From Roseibium aggregatum IAM 12614 (GTDB lineage Bacteria > Pseudomonadota > Alphaproteobacteria > Rhizobiales > Stappiaceae), in contig NZ_AAUW01000008.1 of the NCBI RefSeq assembly GCF_000168975.1, positions 222,709 through 286,708 on the forward strand: a DNA stretch of 64,000 nt. The letters are read 5' to 3'. Below the pieces are notes generated by a model. That model was given only the letters and a program-made list of their open reading frames with translations. It searched no databases and had not been told where the DNA came from. The position numbers and the translations under genes are program-made. Shown piece after piece: positions 33,559 to 43,500 of the stretch. Positions within the stretch are counted from its first letter, which is position 1, and each line of letters opens with the position of its first letter.

Positions 33559-35294
33559 TCGGTTGGTTGAAACGGCAAGGATCGATGGTCAGGATCGTCG
33601 ACCCTGACCTTCGTCCATTGGCAGACCGACTGCAGGCGGCTGTAGAGGCTCGACTTGTGGAGAGCATCGGCAGCAAACCGTTCGAAGCCAGGTGGCTGAG
33701 GAATGTTCATCTGCCCGGCAAGGCGAATTCTGATGCCGGCGGCGCTCTTCTGATCCTGGAGGGGCCGACACCGCATCAAGCCCGTCGCCTGCCGTCCAGC
33801 CTCATCCTATTGCCGCTGAACGATTCAGACCAGGAAGGCCGGTCTCTGACGAGCATTGCCTGTGATGAATTGCTTCGGCAGTTCAATAAATCAGACGAGA
33901 ACAACACGTCGGTCTGCGATTTCACTGGGACTTGGCGCGAGCGTTCGCTTTCCTGCGCTGCGGCGGGCGAAACCGGCAGGCTAGGAGGCGATGGTGTAAT
34001 TCTGGAGAAGATACTGGCTGGCGGAGAAGGGCAATCAGAGGGGGGGACGTTCTGGACCGAACTTCTGGAGAAGGCAGCTCGTGAGCAGATAACCATCGAC
34101 AGGCTGTTGAACTGGGTTCTCTCGTGCCGGACCGCCTGGTTCTCTCCTTATACCAACGATCTTCTGCGCCCTGATGAAGCGATAGAGATCTTCACGCTGA
34201 TGCAGGAGCACTGGCAGGACAATTCTGTGCCCGGGCATTGCTACGGCGCGCAGTATTGGAACCATCCCTCCATCAATGCCACCTTTTCCGGAAAAGGCGG
34301 TGCTGTCACATTTCATGATACCCAAGAGGCCGCCGTCTCAGCTGCCCGAACCGACGGTGGGCGCATATACTCCTGGGCTGGCCGAACCGATACGACCTTC
34401 GAGGCGCTTTGCAAACGCAATGCAGTGCCGCTGTCTCGCATAGAGGATGGTTTCTTGCGATCTGTCGGTCTTGGAGCAGGCCTTGCGAGGGGCGCAATGC
34501 TGGCGGTCGACGACCTCGGGATCTATTATGACCCCTCACGGCCCAGCCGGCTGGAAGGTCTGCTGAAGGAATACGAGCTTTCGCCTGCCGAGCGACGGCG
34601 GGGCGAAGCACTGATCGACCTCATCATTCGCGCTCGGGTTTCGAAATACAACTTCGGCAAATCGCAGAAGTTTGCCTATCCGGCTGGCAGGGAAAAGATC
34701 CTGGTGCCGGGTCAGGTAGCTGACGATGCGGCTATCAGGAAATCCAGGTCAGCAACAATCGACTGCGCCAACACGCCGAACGTCAATCTTGACCTGTTGC
34801 GTCTTGCGCGAGACCGTCACCCGGACGCGTTTCTGGTATTCAAGCCACATCCCGATGTCGAAACAGGTTTGCGCAAGGGGCGGGTGCCCCGCGAGACCGC
34901 CTTGCAATACGCCGATGACATCGCCGAAGATGCAAATATCATCGATCTCATCGAGGCTGTGGACACCCTTGAAACCTTTTCGTCTTTATCCGGCTTCGAA
35001 GCCCTTTTGAGAGGCAAGAAGGTGTGCGTTCATGGAGCGCCCTTTTATGCAGGTTGGGGGCTTTGCCAAGACCTGACGGAAATTGAGGGCAGAGGCAGGA
35101 GCCGCACCTTGCCTGAACTCGTCTATCTGGCGCTTGTAAAATACGCCCGCACAATCGATCCGGTGTCCTTGTTGCCTTGCACCCCTGAATTTCTGGTAAC
35201 GAGACTTGCTGAGCAGAGGACGGACAAGCGGCATCTTCTTGTGACCTCGATCAAGCGGCATTCGTCTTGGCTGGGCAGAAAACTTGGAATCTAA
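33555..35294 (+). CDS. KpsC-like capsule Kdo transferase, short form
   Basis: 579-residue protein. Residues about 255-560 match the C-terminal module of KpsC very well: IYSWAGRTDTTFEALCK, RIEDGFLRSVGLG, LGIYYDPSRPSRLE, ARVSKYNFGKSQ, ILVPGQVADDAAIR, LVFKPHPDVETG and LSGFEALLRGKKVCVHGAPFYAGWGL. The N-terminal about 190 residues are only weakly KpsC-like, although the linker FSPYTNDLLRPDEAIEIFTLM is in the expected place. Full KpsC is about 675 residues with two transferase modules making alternating beta-Kdo linkages; here the first looks eroded. The start ATG overlaps the previous stop. Rhizobial RkpJ/LpsZ proteins are of this broad class. Confidence 0.85.
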   Translation: MIGWLKRQGSMVRIVDPDLRPLADRLQAAVEARLVESIGSKPFEARWLRNVHLPGKANSDAGGALLILEGPTPHQARRLPSSLILLPLNDSDQEGRSLTSIACDELLRQFNKSDENNTSVCDFTGTWRERSLSCAAAGETGRLGGDGVILEKILAGGEGQSEGGTFWTELLEKAAREQITIDRLLNWVLSCRTAWFSPYTNDLLRPDEAIEIFTLMQEHWQDNSVPGHCYGAQYWNHPSINATFSGKGGAVTFHDTQEAAVSAARTDGGRIYSWAGRTDTTFEALCKRNAVPLSRIEDGFLRSVGLGAGLARGAMLAVDDLGIYYDPSRPSRLEGLLKEYELSPAERRRGEALIDLIIRARVSKYNFGKSQKFAYPAGREKILVPGQVADDAAIRKSRSATIDCANTPNVNLDLLRLARDRHPDAFLVFKPHPDVETGLRKGRVPRETALQYADDIAEDANIIDLIEAVDTLETFSSLSGFEALLRGKKVCVHGAPFYAGWGLCQDLTEIEGRGRSRTLPELVYLALVKYARTIDPVSLLPCTPEFLVTRLAEQRTDKRHLLVTSIKRHSSWLGRKLGI

Positions 35295-35314
35295 CCCTTA
35301 CGGGAGAGGCGAGA

Positions 35315-36124
35315 ATGGCAGGCGAAACGCAGAAGGTCATCGTGTTGACCGGTGCCAGCGGAGGCATAGGACAGGCGCTTGCGCGTGAATTCGCTGGCCC
35401 TGGCATATATTTCGCCCTGATTGCACGTGACCAAACCCGGCTTGAAGCGCTTCTGAAGGAAATCCGGACGCTTGGAGCCGACGGAGAGATCAACGCTGTC
35501 GACATTCGTGATCGCGACGCACTTCACGGCTACCTGAGCGATCTGGAAAAACGGCATCCACTGGATCTGGTCATTGCAAATGCCGGCGTTACGGCAGGGC
35601 TTGGTCCGGACCGGACGCGGGAATCGGACGCAGACAGCGATCGGCAGATCGATGTGAACTATCGCGGCGTGGTCAACACCATCTCCGGGGTCGTCGATGG
35701 GATGCAGAAACGCCGCAAGGGACAGCTGGTGCTCATTTCCTCACTTGCCGGAATGCGTGCCTTGCCGGATATGCCAAGCTACAGTGCCTCCAAGGCGGCG
35801 CTTATTGGCTACGGCCATTCCCTGCGCGGCTGGTTGAAGCCCTTCGGTGTCTCCGTGACGATCATCTGCCCCGGTTTTGTGACGTCACCAATGTCCGCCC
35901 GCCACAAGGGCGCAAAACCTTTTGAAATGCCGGCCTCGAAAGCTGCAACTTTGATGCGGCGGGCCATTGACTGTCGCAAGCCATTTTACGCATTTCCGTT
36001 TTTGCTTGCCTGGGGAATCCGGCTTCAAAACCTGCTGCCGACGAAGATCGGCGATCTGTTCATGGGCGGTTTTGACGTGACGATTGATCAGGACCCGCGC
36101 TACCGGGAAGGTTCGGACAAGTAG
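35315..36124 (+). CDS. rkpH: Short-chain dehydrogenase/reductase (RkpH-like)
   Basis: 269-residue classical SDR. The NAD(P)-binding motif TGASGGIG is at about residues 11-18, NAG is in VIANAGV near 88, and the catalytic Ser-Tyr-Lys set is in SSLAGMRALPDMPSYSASKAAL. The C-terminal part, with FPFLLAWGIRLQNLLPTKIG, is hydrophobic and typical of membrane-lipid ketoreductases. The ATG at 35315 has GGGAGAGGCGAGA before it, and it begins 20 bases after the KpsC-like stop. With the oxoamine synthase and PKS on the opposite strand it mirrors the Sinorhizobium rkpA-rkpG-rkpH set, where it should reduce the 3-keto group of the condensed product. Symbol by homology of context; substrate inferred. Confidence 0.8.
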   Translation: MAGETQKVIVLTGASGGIGQALAREFAGPGIYFALIARDQTRLEALLKEIRTLGADGEINAVDIRDRDALHGYLSDLEKRHPLDLVIANAGVTAGLGPDRTRESDADSDRQIDVNYRGVVNTISGVVDGMQKRRKGQLVLISSLAGMRALPDMPSYSASKAALIGYGHSLRGWLKPFGVSVTIICPGFVTSPMSARHKGAKPFEMPASKAATLMRRAIDCRKPFYAFPFLLAWGIRLQNLLPTKIGDLFMGGFDVTIDQDPRYREGSDK

Positions 36125-36137
36125 TCTCCGGATCCGT

Positions 36138-36192
36138 CCGGACACGACAAAGACGCCGTGTCCGGGAATTGCGCCAGGAGTTCTAACTCCTG
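36138..36192. terminator. Two hairpins between convergent SDR and oxoamine synthase genes
   Basis: CCGGACACG (36138-36146) pairs with CGTGTCCGG (36157-36165), and CAGGAGT (36175-36181) with ACTCCTG (36186-36192). They fill the gap between the stop codons and probably end both transcripts, though neither has a T-run. Confidence 0.5.
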
Positions 36193-36197
36193 CAAGA

Positions 36198-37553
36198 TTA
36201 GCGTGTCGCCTTGATCAGCCTGTCGACGGCCGTTCCGTCTGCACGCATCGCGTCCAGTTCCGAAGCAGTGGTTTCAACGGCACGACGGATCTGGTCTTCC
36301 GTGTGTTCGCTCGTGATGAAGAACCGAATTCGCGCGGATTTCTCCGGAACCGCCGGGAAAATGATCGGAAGAGCGTTGATTCCCTTTGCGAGCAAACGAT
36401 TGGAAAGCGTTGCCGCACTTGCAGAATCGCCAACGATAACCGGAACGACCGCATAGCCTGCACTGGGGCCGGTGTTCAGTCCGGCTTCCTTGGCGAGCTT
36501 CAGAAAGAGTGCACCATTCTTCTGCAGTTTTTCCACCCTCTCAGGCTCCTGCTCAAGCAGTTCGGCAGAGGCAATGGCCGCCCCGGCGAGCGCGGCGGAA
36601 AGGCCGACGGAAAATACGAAGCCCGGAGCCGACACCTTGAGATAGTCGCACAGGACCTTTGACCCGGCGATATAGCCGCCACAGGACGAGAAAGTCTTGG
36701 AGAGGGTGCCCATCCAGATCTCGACTTCCGTCGGGTCTATTCCGAAATGTTCGGCAATGCCCTTGCCGGTCTTGCCGAGAACGCCGATGGAATGTGCTTC
36801 ATCGACCATCAGCCAGGCGTCATACGCCTGTTTGAGCTTCACCACACGTTTCAGATCCGGGAAATCTCCATCCATCGAATAGAGACCTTCCACGACGACC
36901 AGCACCTTGTCGAACTTGTGCCGATGATCTGCGAGCATCTTTTCCAATGCATCGAGGTCATCATGCGGAAAATTCATGCGGGTGGCGCCGGACAGGCGAA
37001 CGCCTTCGGCGATGGAATTGTGGACAAAGGAATCGGTCAGAACCAGATCGCCTTTGTTTACCAGATGGCCAATTGTCGTGACGTTGGTGGCATGCCCGGA
37101 CACCATCACGATCGCTGATTCAACACCGTGGATTTTGGCCAGTGTTGCTTCAAGCTCTGCATGGAAGGGCCGCTCGCCAGCAACGATCCGGCTTGCGGAA
37201 ACGCTTGTGCCGAACTTATCGACATAGGCTTTTGCAGCTTCGTTGACTTTGGGATGCCCGTTAAGGCCAAGATAGTTGTAGGACGCGAAATTGTCGTAGT
37301 TGCTGCCGTTTATGAAACTGGTTCCCGCAGCAAGCCCGTCGTGGGGGCGGAAGAACGGGTTTTCAATTCCCATCATGTCTGCCGCAGCCCGGTGCATTTG
37401 CAACTGCTTGACCTGCGGAAGCTCCTTGAAGTCATAGACCTTGCGCTTCGGCGCTGGTTGCGGGCGCGACGTCGAAGACGCCGTCCGTCCGCGCGCTGAA
37501 CGGCGGTTGGCTTTCAAGCTGTCCATCAGCTTGGCGCGATCATCAGCGGCCAT
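36198..37553 (-). CDS. rkpG: PLP-dependent alpha-oxoamine synthase (RkpG-like)
   Basis: 451-residue fold-type I PLP enzyme of the family of 2-amino-3-ketobutyrate CoA ligase, 8-amino-7-oxononanoate synthase and serine palmitoyltransferase. The core starts after a basic, disordered N-terminus (about 45 residues): FASYNYLGLNGHPKV, AIVMVSGHATNVTTIGHL, DEAHSIGVLGKTGKG with the PLP-ring Asp, and GTLSKTFSSCGGYIAG with PLP lysine K286. It should condense an acyl thioester with an amino acid, releasing CO2. It starts 26 bases after the PKS stop, so they are cotranscribed. The PKS has no thioesterase, so this enzyme is the probable chain-release step. The amino acid used is unknown. Confidence 0.88.
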   Translation of the reverse strand: MAADDRAKLMDSLKANRRSARGRTASSTSRPQPAPKRKVYDFKELPQVKQLQMHRAAADMMGIENPFFRPHDGLAAGTSFINGSNYDNFASYNYLGLNGHPKVNEAAKAYVDKFGTSVSASRIVAGERPFHAELEATLAKIHGVESAIVMVSGHATNVTTIGHLVNKGDLVLTDSFVHNSIAEGVRLSGATRMNFPHDDLDALEKMLADHRHKFDKVLVVVEGLYSMDGDFPDLKRVVKLKQAYDAWLMVDEAHSIGVLGKTGKGIAEHFGIDPTEVEIWMGTLSKTFSSCGGYIAGSKVLCDYLKVSAPGFVFSVGLSAALAGAAIASAELLEQEPERVEKLQKNGALFLKLAKEAGLNTGPSAGYAVVPVIVGDSASAATLSNRLLAKGINALPIIFPAVPEKSARIRFFITSEHTEDQIRRAVETTASELDAMRADGTAVDRLIKATR

Positions 37554-37579
37554 ACCAGTTTATCCTTTTATGAGGCCGC

Positions 37580-40500
37580 TTACAGGAAAGAACCAAGTTC
37601 GCGGCTCTTGTTCTCAACTTCAGTGGCGATATCGGAAAGGTCTTCCGTTTCCTGACGCTGGTCATCCACATGCAGGCTGGCAAGCTGCTGTGCCTCATCC
37701 GAAATTCCGGAGGCATTTTCTTCGCCCAGAACCCGGTTGGCAACTCGGCCAGACAAGTCGATCAGAGTTGCGCCGTTCGCCAGAGACATCAACGGAATGT
37801 CGATCCCAAGCTGCCGTTCCGCACTCATGCGCAGTTCGAGAGCCATCAGCGAATCCATGCCGATATCGGACAGCGGCTTGTGCGGATCAATTTCCTCGGG
37901 AGCAATCCGCAGGATCTTGCCGATTTCTGCAGCCAGAAGCTTTGCAACTGTCTGAGCGGCGGTGACCTGATCCATGCCTTCGAGCATGGCTGCCAGGTTG
38001 ATCGCTCCGTCCGCACCGGTCTCGTCCTCGTCGCCAAGACCAAGCAGGCCGACAAGAGGCGTTCCTACGAGAGCCAGATCTTTCCGCGCTGCCTGCCAAT
38101 CGATACGTGCATAGCCCAGGGCGGCAAGGCCGGTGTCTTCCTGTGACGGCTGCACCATAAGCGCCATCAGGCCATCGAGCGCTTCCTTGGCGGTCAGGGC
38201 GTGGCGTCCGAGCTTGCGGGACAGCATCTCGTTGACATCTTCGTTGCGGGCAAGATAGCCGGCGTCGGAGATCGCTCCCCAGGCAACGGCAAGCGCTGGT
38301 CGGCCTTCGGCGCGGCGTTTGCGTGCAAGCCCTTCCAGGTAGCCGTTGGCGGCAACATAGTTGGCCTGACCAGGATTGCCGACAAGCGTCGTAGCGGAGG
38401 AATACAGCACGAAGTGGTCGAGCGGATCGTCGGCCGTCAGCCTGTCCAGAAGCTCCGCACCACGCACCTTGGGTGCCAGCACTCTCGTCAGGCCATCGTG
38501 ATCCATGTTGGCGATCAAAACGTCATTCAGCACCATTGCGGTGTGGAACACGCCTTTGATCGGGCGTCCTTCTGTCCGGATTTCCGAAAGCGCTTTCTTG
38601 ACGGCAGCTTCGTCCGTGATGTCGCAAGCGTACCCCTTGATGGAGACACCGCGCTTGGACAGTTGCCCAATGACTTCTTGAGCCTCTTCGCTGGAAGCGC
38701 CGCGGCGGCTGAGAACCGCAAGCGACTTGGCGCCGTGATCGGCAAGGCGATGAAGCAGTGCGGCACCGAAGCCACCGAAACCACCGGCAACGAGATAGAC
38801 AGCGTCACCGTCAAACGAGATTTCACGCTTGGTCGGAACGTTTTCGGGAACTGCCGGCGGGCGGATGACGATCTTGCCGATATGTCCGGCCTGCTGCATC
38901 AGGCGGAACGCATCGACCACATCTGCAGCTTCAAAGAGGCGATGCGGCAAGGGCCGCAGCGTTCCGGCTTCGAAGAGCTCGACAAGCTTGACGAACAGAT
39001 CGACGGCCAGCTTCGGTTGGCGCGTCAGAAGCTGGTCGGCGTCGATACCGAAGTAAGTCAGGTTCTGACGGAACGGACGCAGACCGATCCGGGTGTTGCC
39101 GTAATAGTCGCGTTTGCCCAGTTCCAGGAAGCGGCCGAACGGTTTCAAAACCTCGATGCTGCGTTCCATGGCCTCGCCAAACAGCGAGTTGAGAACCACA
39201 TCGACGCCTTCGCCGGACGTTTCCTCCATGACAGCATCAACGAACGCCAGGCTCCGGGAATCCAGAACAACGTCGGCCCCAAGCAGTTTCAGCGTGTTGC
39301 GCTTGTCTTCCGAGCCGGCTGTGGCGATGATTTTTGCACCGCGCCACTTGGCGATCTGCAAAGCCGCCAGGCCGACACCACCGGCGCCGCCGTGGATCAG
39401 GACTGTCTCACCCTCGGAGAGCGCTGCCAGATGCACAAGGGCATAATAGGCCGTGAGGAAGGTAACCGGGATGGTAGCGGCTTCTTCTGCGGAAACCGTG
39501 CTCGGCATCGGCGCACAGCCGCTTTCGTCGACCGTGACATGAGAGGCAAAGCAGGCCGGAGCGAAGGTAATGACCTTGTCGCCCGGCCGGAACCGGGTCA
39601 CGTCCGGCCCGCAGCCGACAACATGACCGCAGCATTCCATGCCCAGTGTCGGTCCTGCAAAGCCATCCTCGAGGGCTTCTTCCGGCAGCAGGCCAAGTGC
39701 CCACATAACATCGCGGAAATTGAGACCGCTGGCTTCAACGGCGATTTCCACATCCTTGCCTTCAAGCGGCTTGCGCTCAACTGCGTGCCAGGCGAGCTGG
39801 TCCAGGGAACCCTGGCGCAGGATATCCAGCCGCATGGCCGGTTTCGCGCCTTCCGGCAACGTAACGCTTGAAAGGACACCACCTTTGACAAGGCGGATGC
39901 CGGAGCGCGTCTTGCTGTCGAGAACGATTTCCCGTTCGCAATTGGCCACCAGGATCTCGTCGGCCACACGGGCCGCGGCTATCCCCGGTTCCAGATCCGG
40001 CGAAACGTCGATCAGCTTCAGGTTCGCGTCCGGGTATTCGTTCATGACCACACGGCCGAACGCCCAGATACCGGCCTGCTCGGGAGCGGCGGGTTTGCCG
40101 CCGGCAATATCCTGGGCACCGGCAGGAGCCAGAAGCGTGAATTCACCACCATTTGGACCCAGCGCCTTGAGCAAGGTCATCAGGCTGAAGGCACGGCTAT
40201 CGACAGAGGCGAGAGCATCAGCCGGAGCGGCATATGCGCCGAGCAGATGAACGACACGGCCATTGTGTTCAGCTACGAGCGCGTTGAGCGCTTCGTCTTG
40301 CGCGTGGGCGTCGCCCTTATCGCCAAGCGCAACGCTCCAGATGTCGTCGCCGAGCTGTTCGGTAACTTCGCCTGGAACCAGAAGGGTTGCCGCATGACCT
40401 TTTCGGTTCAGACAAGCCTTAAGGCCTTCTGCGAGGCGGTGAGACGCACCCTCGGAGCTGGTCAGGAGCAGATACTTCTTCTCCTCGGCCTCAGCTTCGG

Positions 40501-43500
40501 GTGCTTCCTCGCCGGTGTTGTCCGTCGCTTCCTCGACACGCTCGCCAGCACGTGCGCAGATGAGATCAGCTTCGATCAATGCGCTCTTGAGTGGTACGGT
40601 CTGAACGTCTGTCAGGCCGGCAGTTTCCAGGGCCTTGGTCCAGTCAGCCTGCTGCTTGGAAATCGGGAATTCGGCAGTTGCGCCTTCGTCCCACCAGGAA
40701 GAGCCGACCCCCATGATAAGGTCGGTGAGCGGGTGCGGCAGCGGTTCTGCGCCCAGCACAAGCCCGCCGGGGACGATGGATTTCGTGAAACGCTTCAGCG
40801 TGTCGGCATCGATTTCGGCAAGAGACGTGTCGAACAAAACGATGTCGAAATGCCGGTCGAAGGTGAAAGAAGTCTCTCCCGGCTCGACAAATTCGGTCGC
40901 CGAGCTGCCCTGCCAAAGCCGCTCGCCGCGTCCGACTGCAGACGAAGTGGCGTCTGTCACCGTCAGCGCCATGTAGGTGGGATCAAGCACCGCGTCGATC
41001 GCCGCCGCGACTCCGCTGCTGGCACCAACCAGAAGCACTCTGAGTGCCTGGTCACTCGGCCAGCCGTCGATCAGGCTTTCTACGCCCGCTTGCAAGGCGG
41101 ACGAGAGCGCGCGCTTCGCCGGAGACGACGTGCGGTAAGCCTCGAACAGGCTTGAAGAATATTCCTTGCCGGAAGCTTCTTGCAGACCAAATTTGAGAAT
41201 ATCTGGCAACCCGGTCCAAAGACGGGCGAGCAAGGCTGCTTCGGCAATATGTTCGCCGCCACCATCGGTCAGGGCTTGCAGAAGCTCAGATGCATCCGGA
41301 TTGCCGGACGGGTCCGTAAGCTCGAAGCCATCGTCGCTTTCCGTGCAGACACCGCTCTCGACCAGCCAGCCGAAGAGGCTTGCTGCCAGAGGGATCGCGC
41401 TTTCGTGCAACTCTCCAGCCTCGACAAGCGCGCCCAAATCAACCTGTCGATCCGCAAAGAGATCGAAAAGAGCCTTGTGCGCAATCGTTCGTCCAAGAGC
41501 TTCGATGAGAACCCTGCTGTCATCGAGTTCCTGATCGTCCGAGCCCAGCAGATCTAGGTTGCCGGCCAATGCGGGCAGACCTTCGAAGGTCTCCTGAAGC
41601 GGGGAAACGCGGTCCTGTGCGGGGAGAAGTGTTGCAATCTGTCGGTAGACCAGATCGTCGGGGCGCGTGTCCTGACCAAGGGTCACTGCTTTGAAGCGGG
41701 TCTTGGTGAGGCGGGCGATTGTCAGGCCTTCGGCATCCAGGAACTCGAAGCTTGCCTCGATCGAACGCGGCGAGGCCTTGGTCACCTCAATGCGCACGGA
41801 AGCCGGAAGAGTTTCCGGTGCCAGAAGACGCAAGGTGCCCAGACGGATCGGCAGGAAGGAGGTGTTTTGCGGTACGTCCTTGACGCCGTCCAGCAACGCA
41901 AACAGGCCGTGGAAACCGGCATCCACCAGGGTCGGGCAAAGAGAGAACTCGTAATCGGCAAGGCACTCGTCCTGCGGCAGCAGCGTGACGGTCGCGCTTG
42001 TGTCCGAGTGTTTGACGACTTTTTCCGCGCGGCGGAAAGCCGGCCCGTAGTTAAGACCGAAGCTCTTGGTGACCGTATAAAGCGTCTCGTGATCGAGTTC
42101 CGAAACGACGCAATCACTTGTCTTCACCCACGGGATTCTGGATGTCGTCGAGGGCGTCAGGAACGTTCCACGGGCGTTCAATGACCAGTCGTTGTCGGAC
42201 AGGCGCGGACGCGACAGGATCTCGATCACATGGTCGTCTGGCGAAATGCGGACCTGGGTCTCCCACACTTCGTCGCCTTCGATCACCAGCGGGCGCAGAA
42301 TGTCGAAATCACGCAGTTCGATCTGGTCGCTCCGGCTCCAGCGGAGCGCGGCGCGCAGACTCATCTCGATGTAGCCCGCAGCCGGAAAGACGATGCTTTC
42401 CTCGACCTTGTGATCCTGCAGGAAGGGGAGGGCGCCGCTGTCGATATGGCTGAACCACTCGGCCGTATCCTGACGCAGCCGGTATCCGAGCAACGGCCAG
42501 GTCTGACCGAACATGAAATCGACGCGCTCGGGGCTGTTTTCCGGGCGATACTCGGAATTTTGCCAGGGATAGGACGGCAGCGGAGCCAGATGGCCAGGCC
42601 GTTCCCCGACGAACCGGACCAGATCGGTCTGACCGCCATGGGCGAGAACGGACGCCGCGATCCGATCAAGCGGATTGCCTTCGCTCGCAACCGCCTTCTT
42701 GGAGGGCTCTTTCAGGGTTTCCAGAACCTTGGCCTTCTTGCCCTTCGCCCGGAGAACATCGTTCACATAGGTGCCAAGGACAGGCTTCGGGCCGATCTCG
42801 ATCAGGACGGAGAAATCATCTGCTGCCATGTTTTCCATAGCGGTAGCAAAGCGTACAGGCTGACGAACGTTGTGCCACCAGTATTCGGCATCGACGCGCA
42901 CATCGCGCTCATCCGGCGTGACGGTCGAGTAAAACGGCAGGAAAGCGGTGGTGGGCGAAAGGCCTTCCAATGCCGTAAGAAGTGGCTTCTCGATCGGGTC
43001 GACCAAGGCACTGTGGAAGGGGTACGCCAGGTTGAGGCGGCGCATGGCCCACTTTTTCTTGCGGGCAAATTTTGCGAAGGCGTCAAGGCTTTCGCTGTCG
43101 CCGGAAATGGTGACGCTGCGGGGGCTGTTGTCTGCGGCAAGTTCAAGCTTGGGCAGACCGCTTTCCTTGATTGCGGCAATCGCCTGATCCGCCGGCAGAA
43201 GCAGGGCCGCCATCGAACCAAGGTCGCGAACGACTTCCTGTTCACTGGAACGGGCACGGATGACGCGTACCGCCTGTTCGAGGTCCAGAGCACCAGCACA
43301 CCAGGCAGCGGCGACTTCACCGACCGAATGGCCCGCTGTACCGGCTGCGGTAATGCCCCGCTGGCGCAGGGATTCCACAATCCCGACCTGGATTGCGAAC
43401 AGAAGCGGCTGGGCGATTTCGGAGCGCTCGAGATCGGCTTCAAGGTCTTCTGCAAAAAGCGTCGTGACGAGAGACCATCCGCTCAGACCCATGAAGATCT

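Noticed and set aside
38201..39871. 556-residue plus-strand open frame inside the PKS gene
   Set aside because: Antisense to the ER and KR domains, whose motifs are intact in the minus-strand frame.
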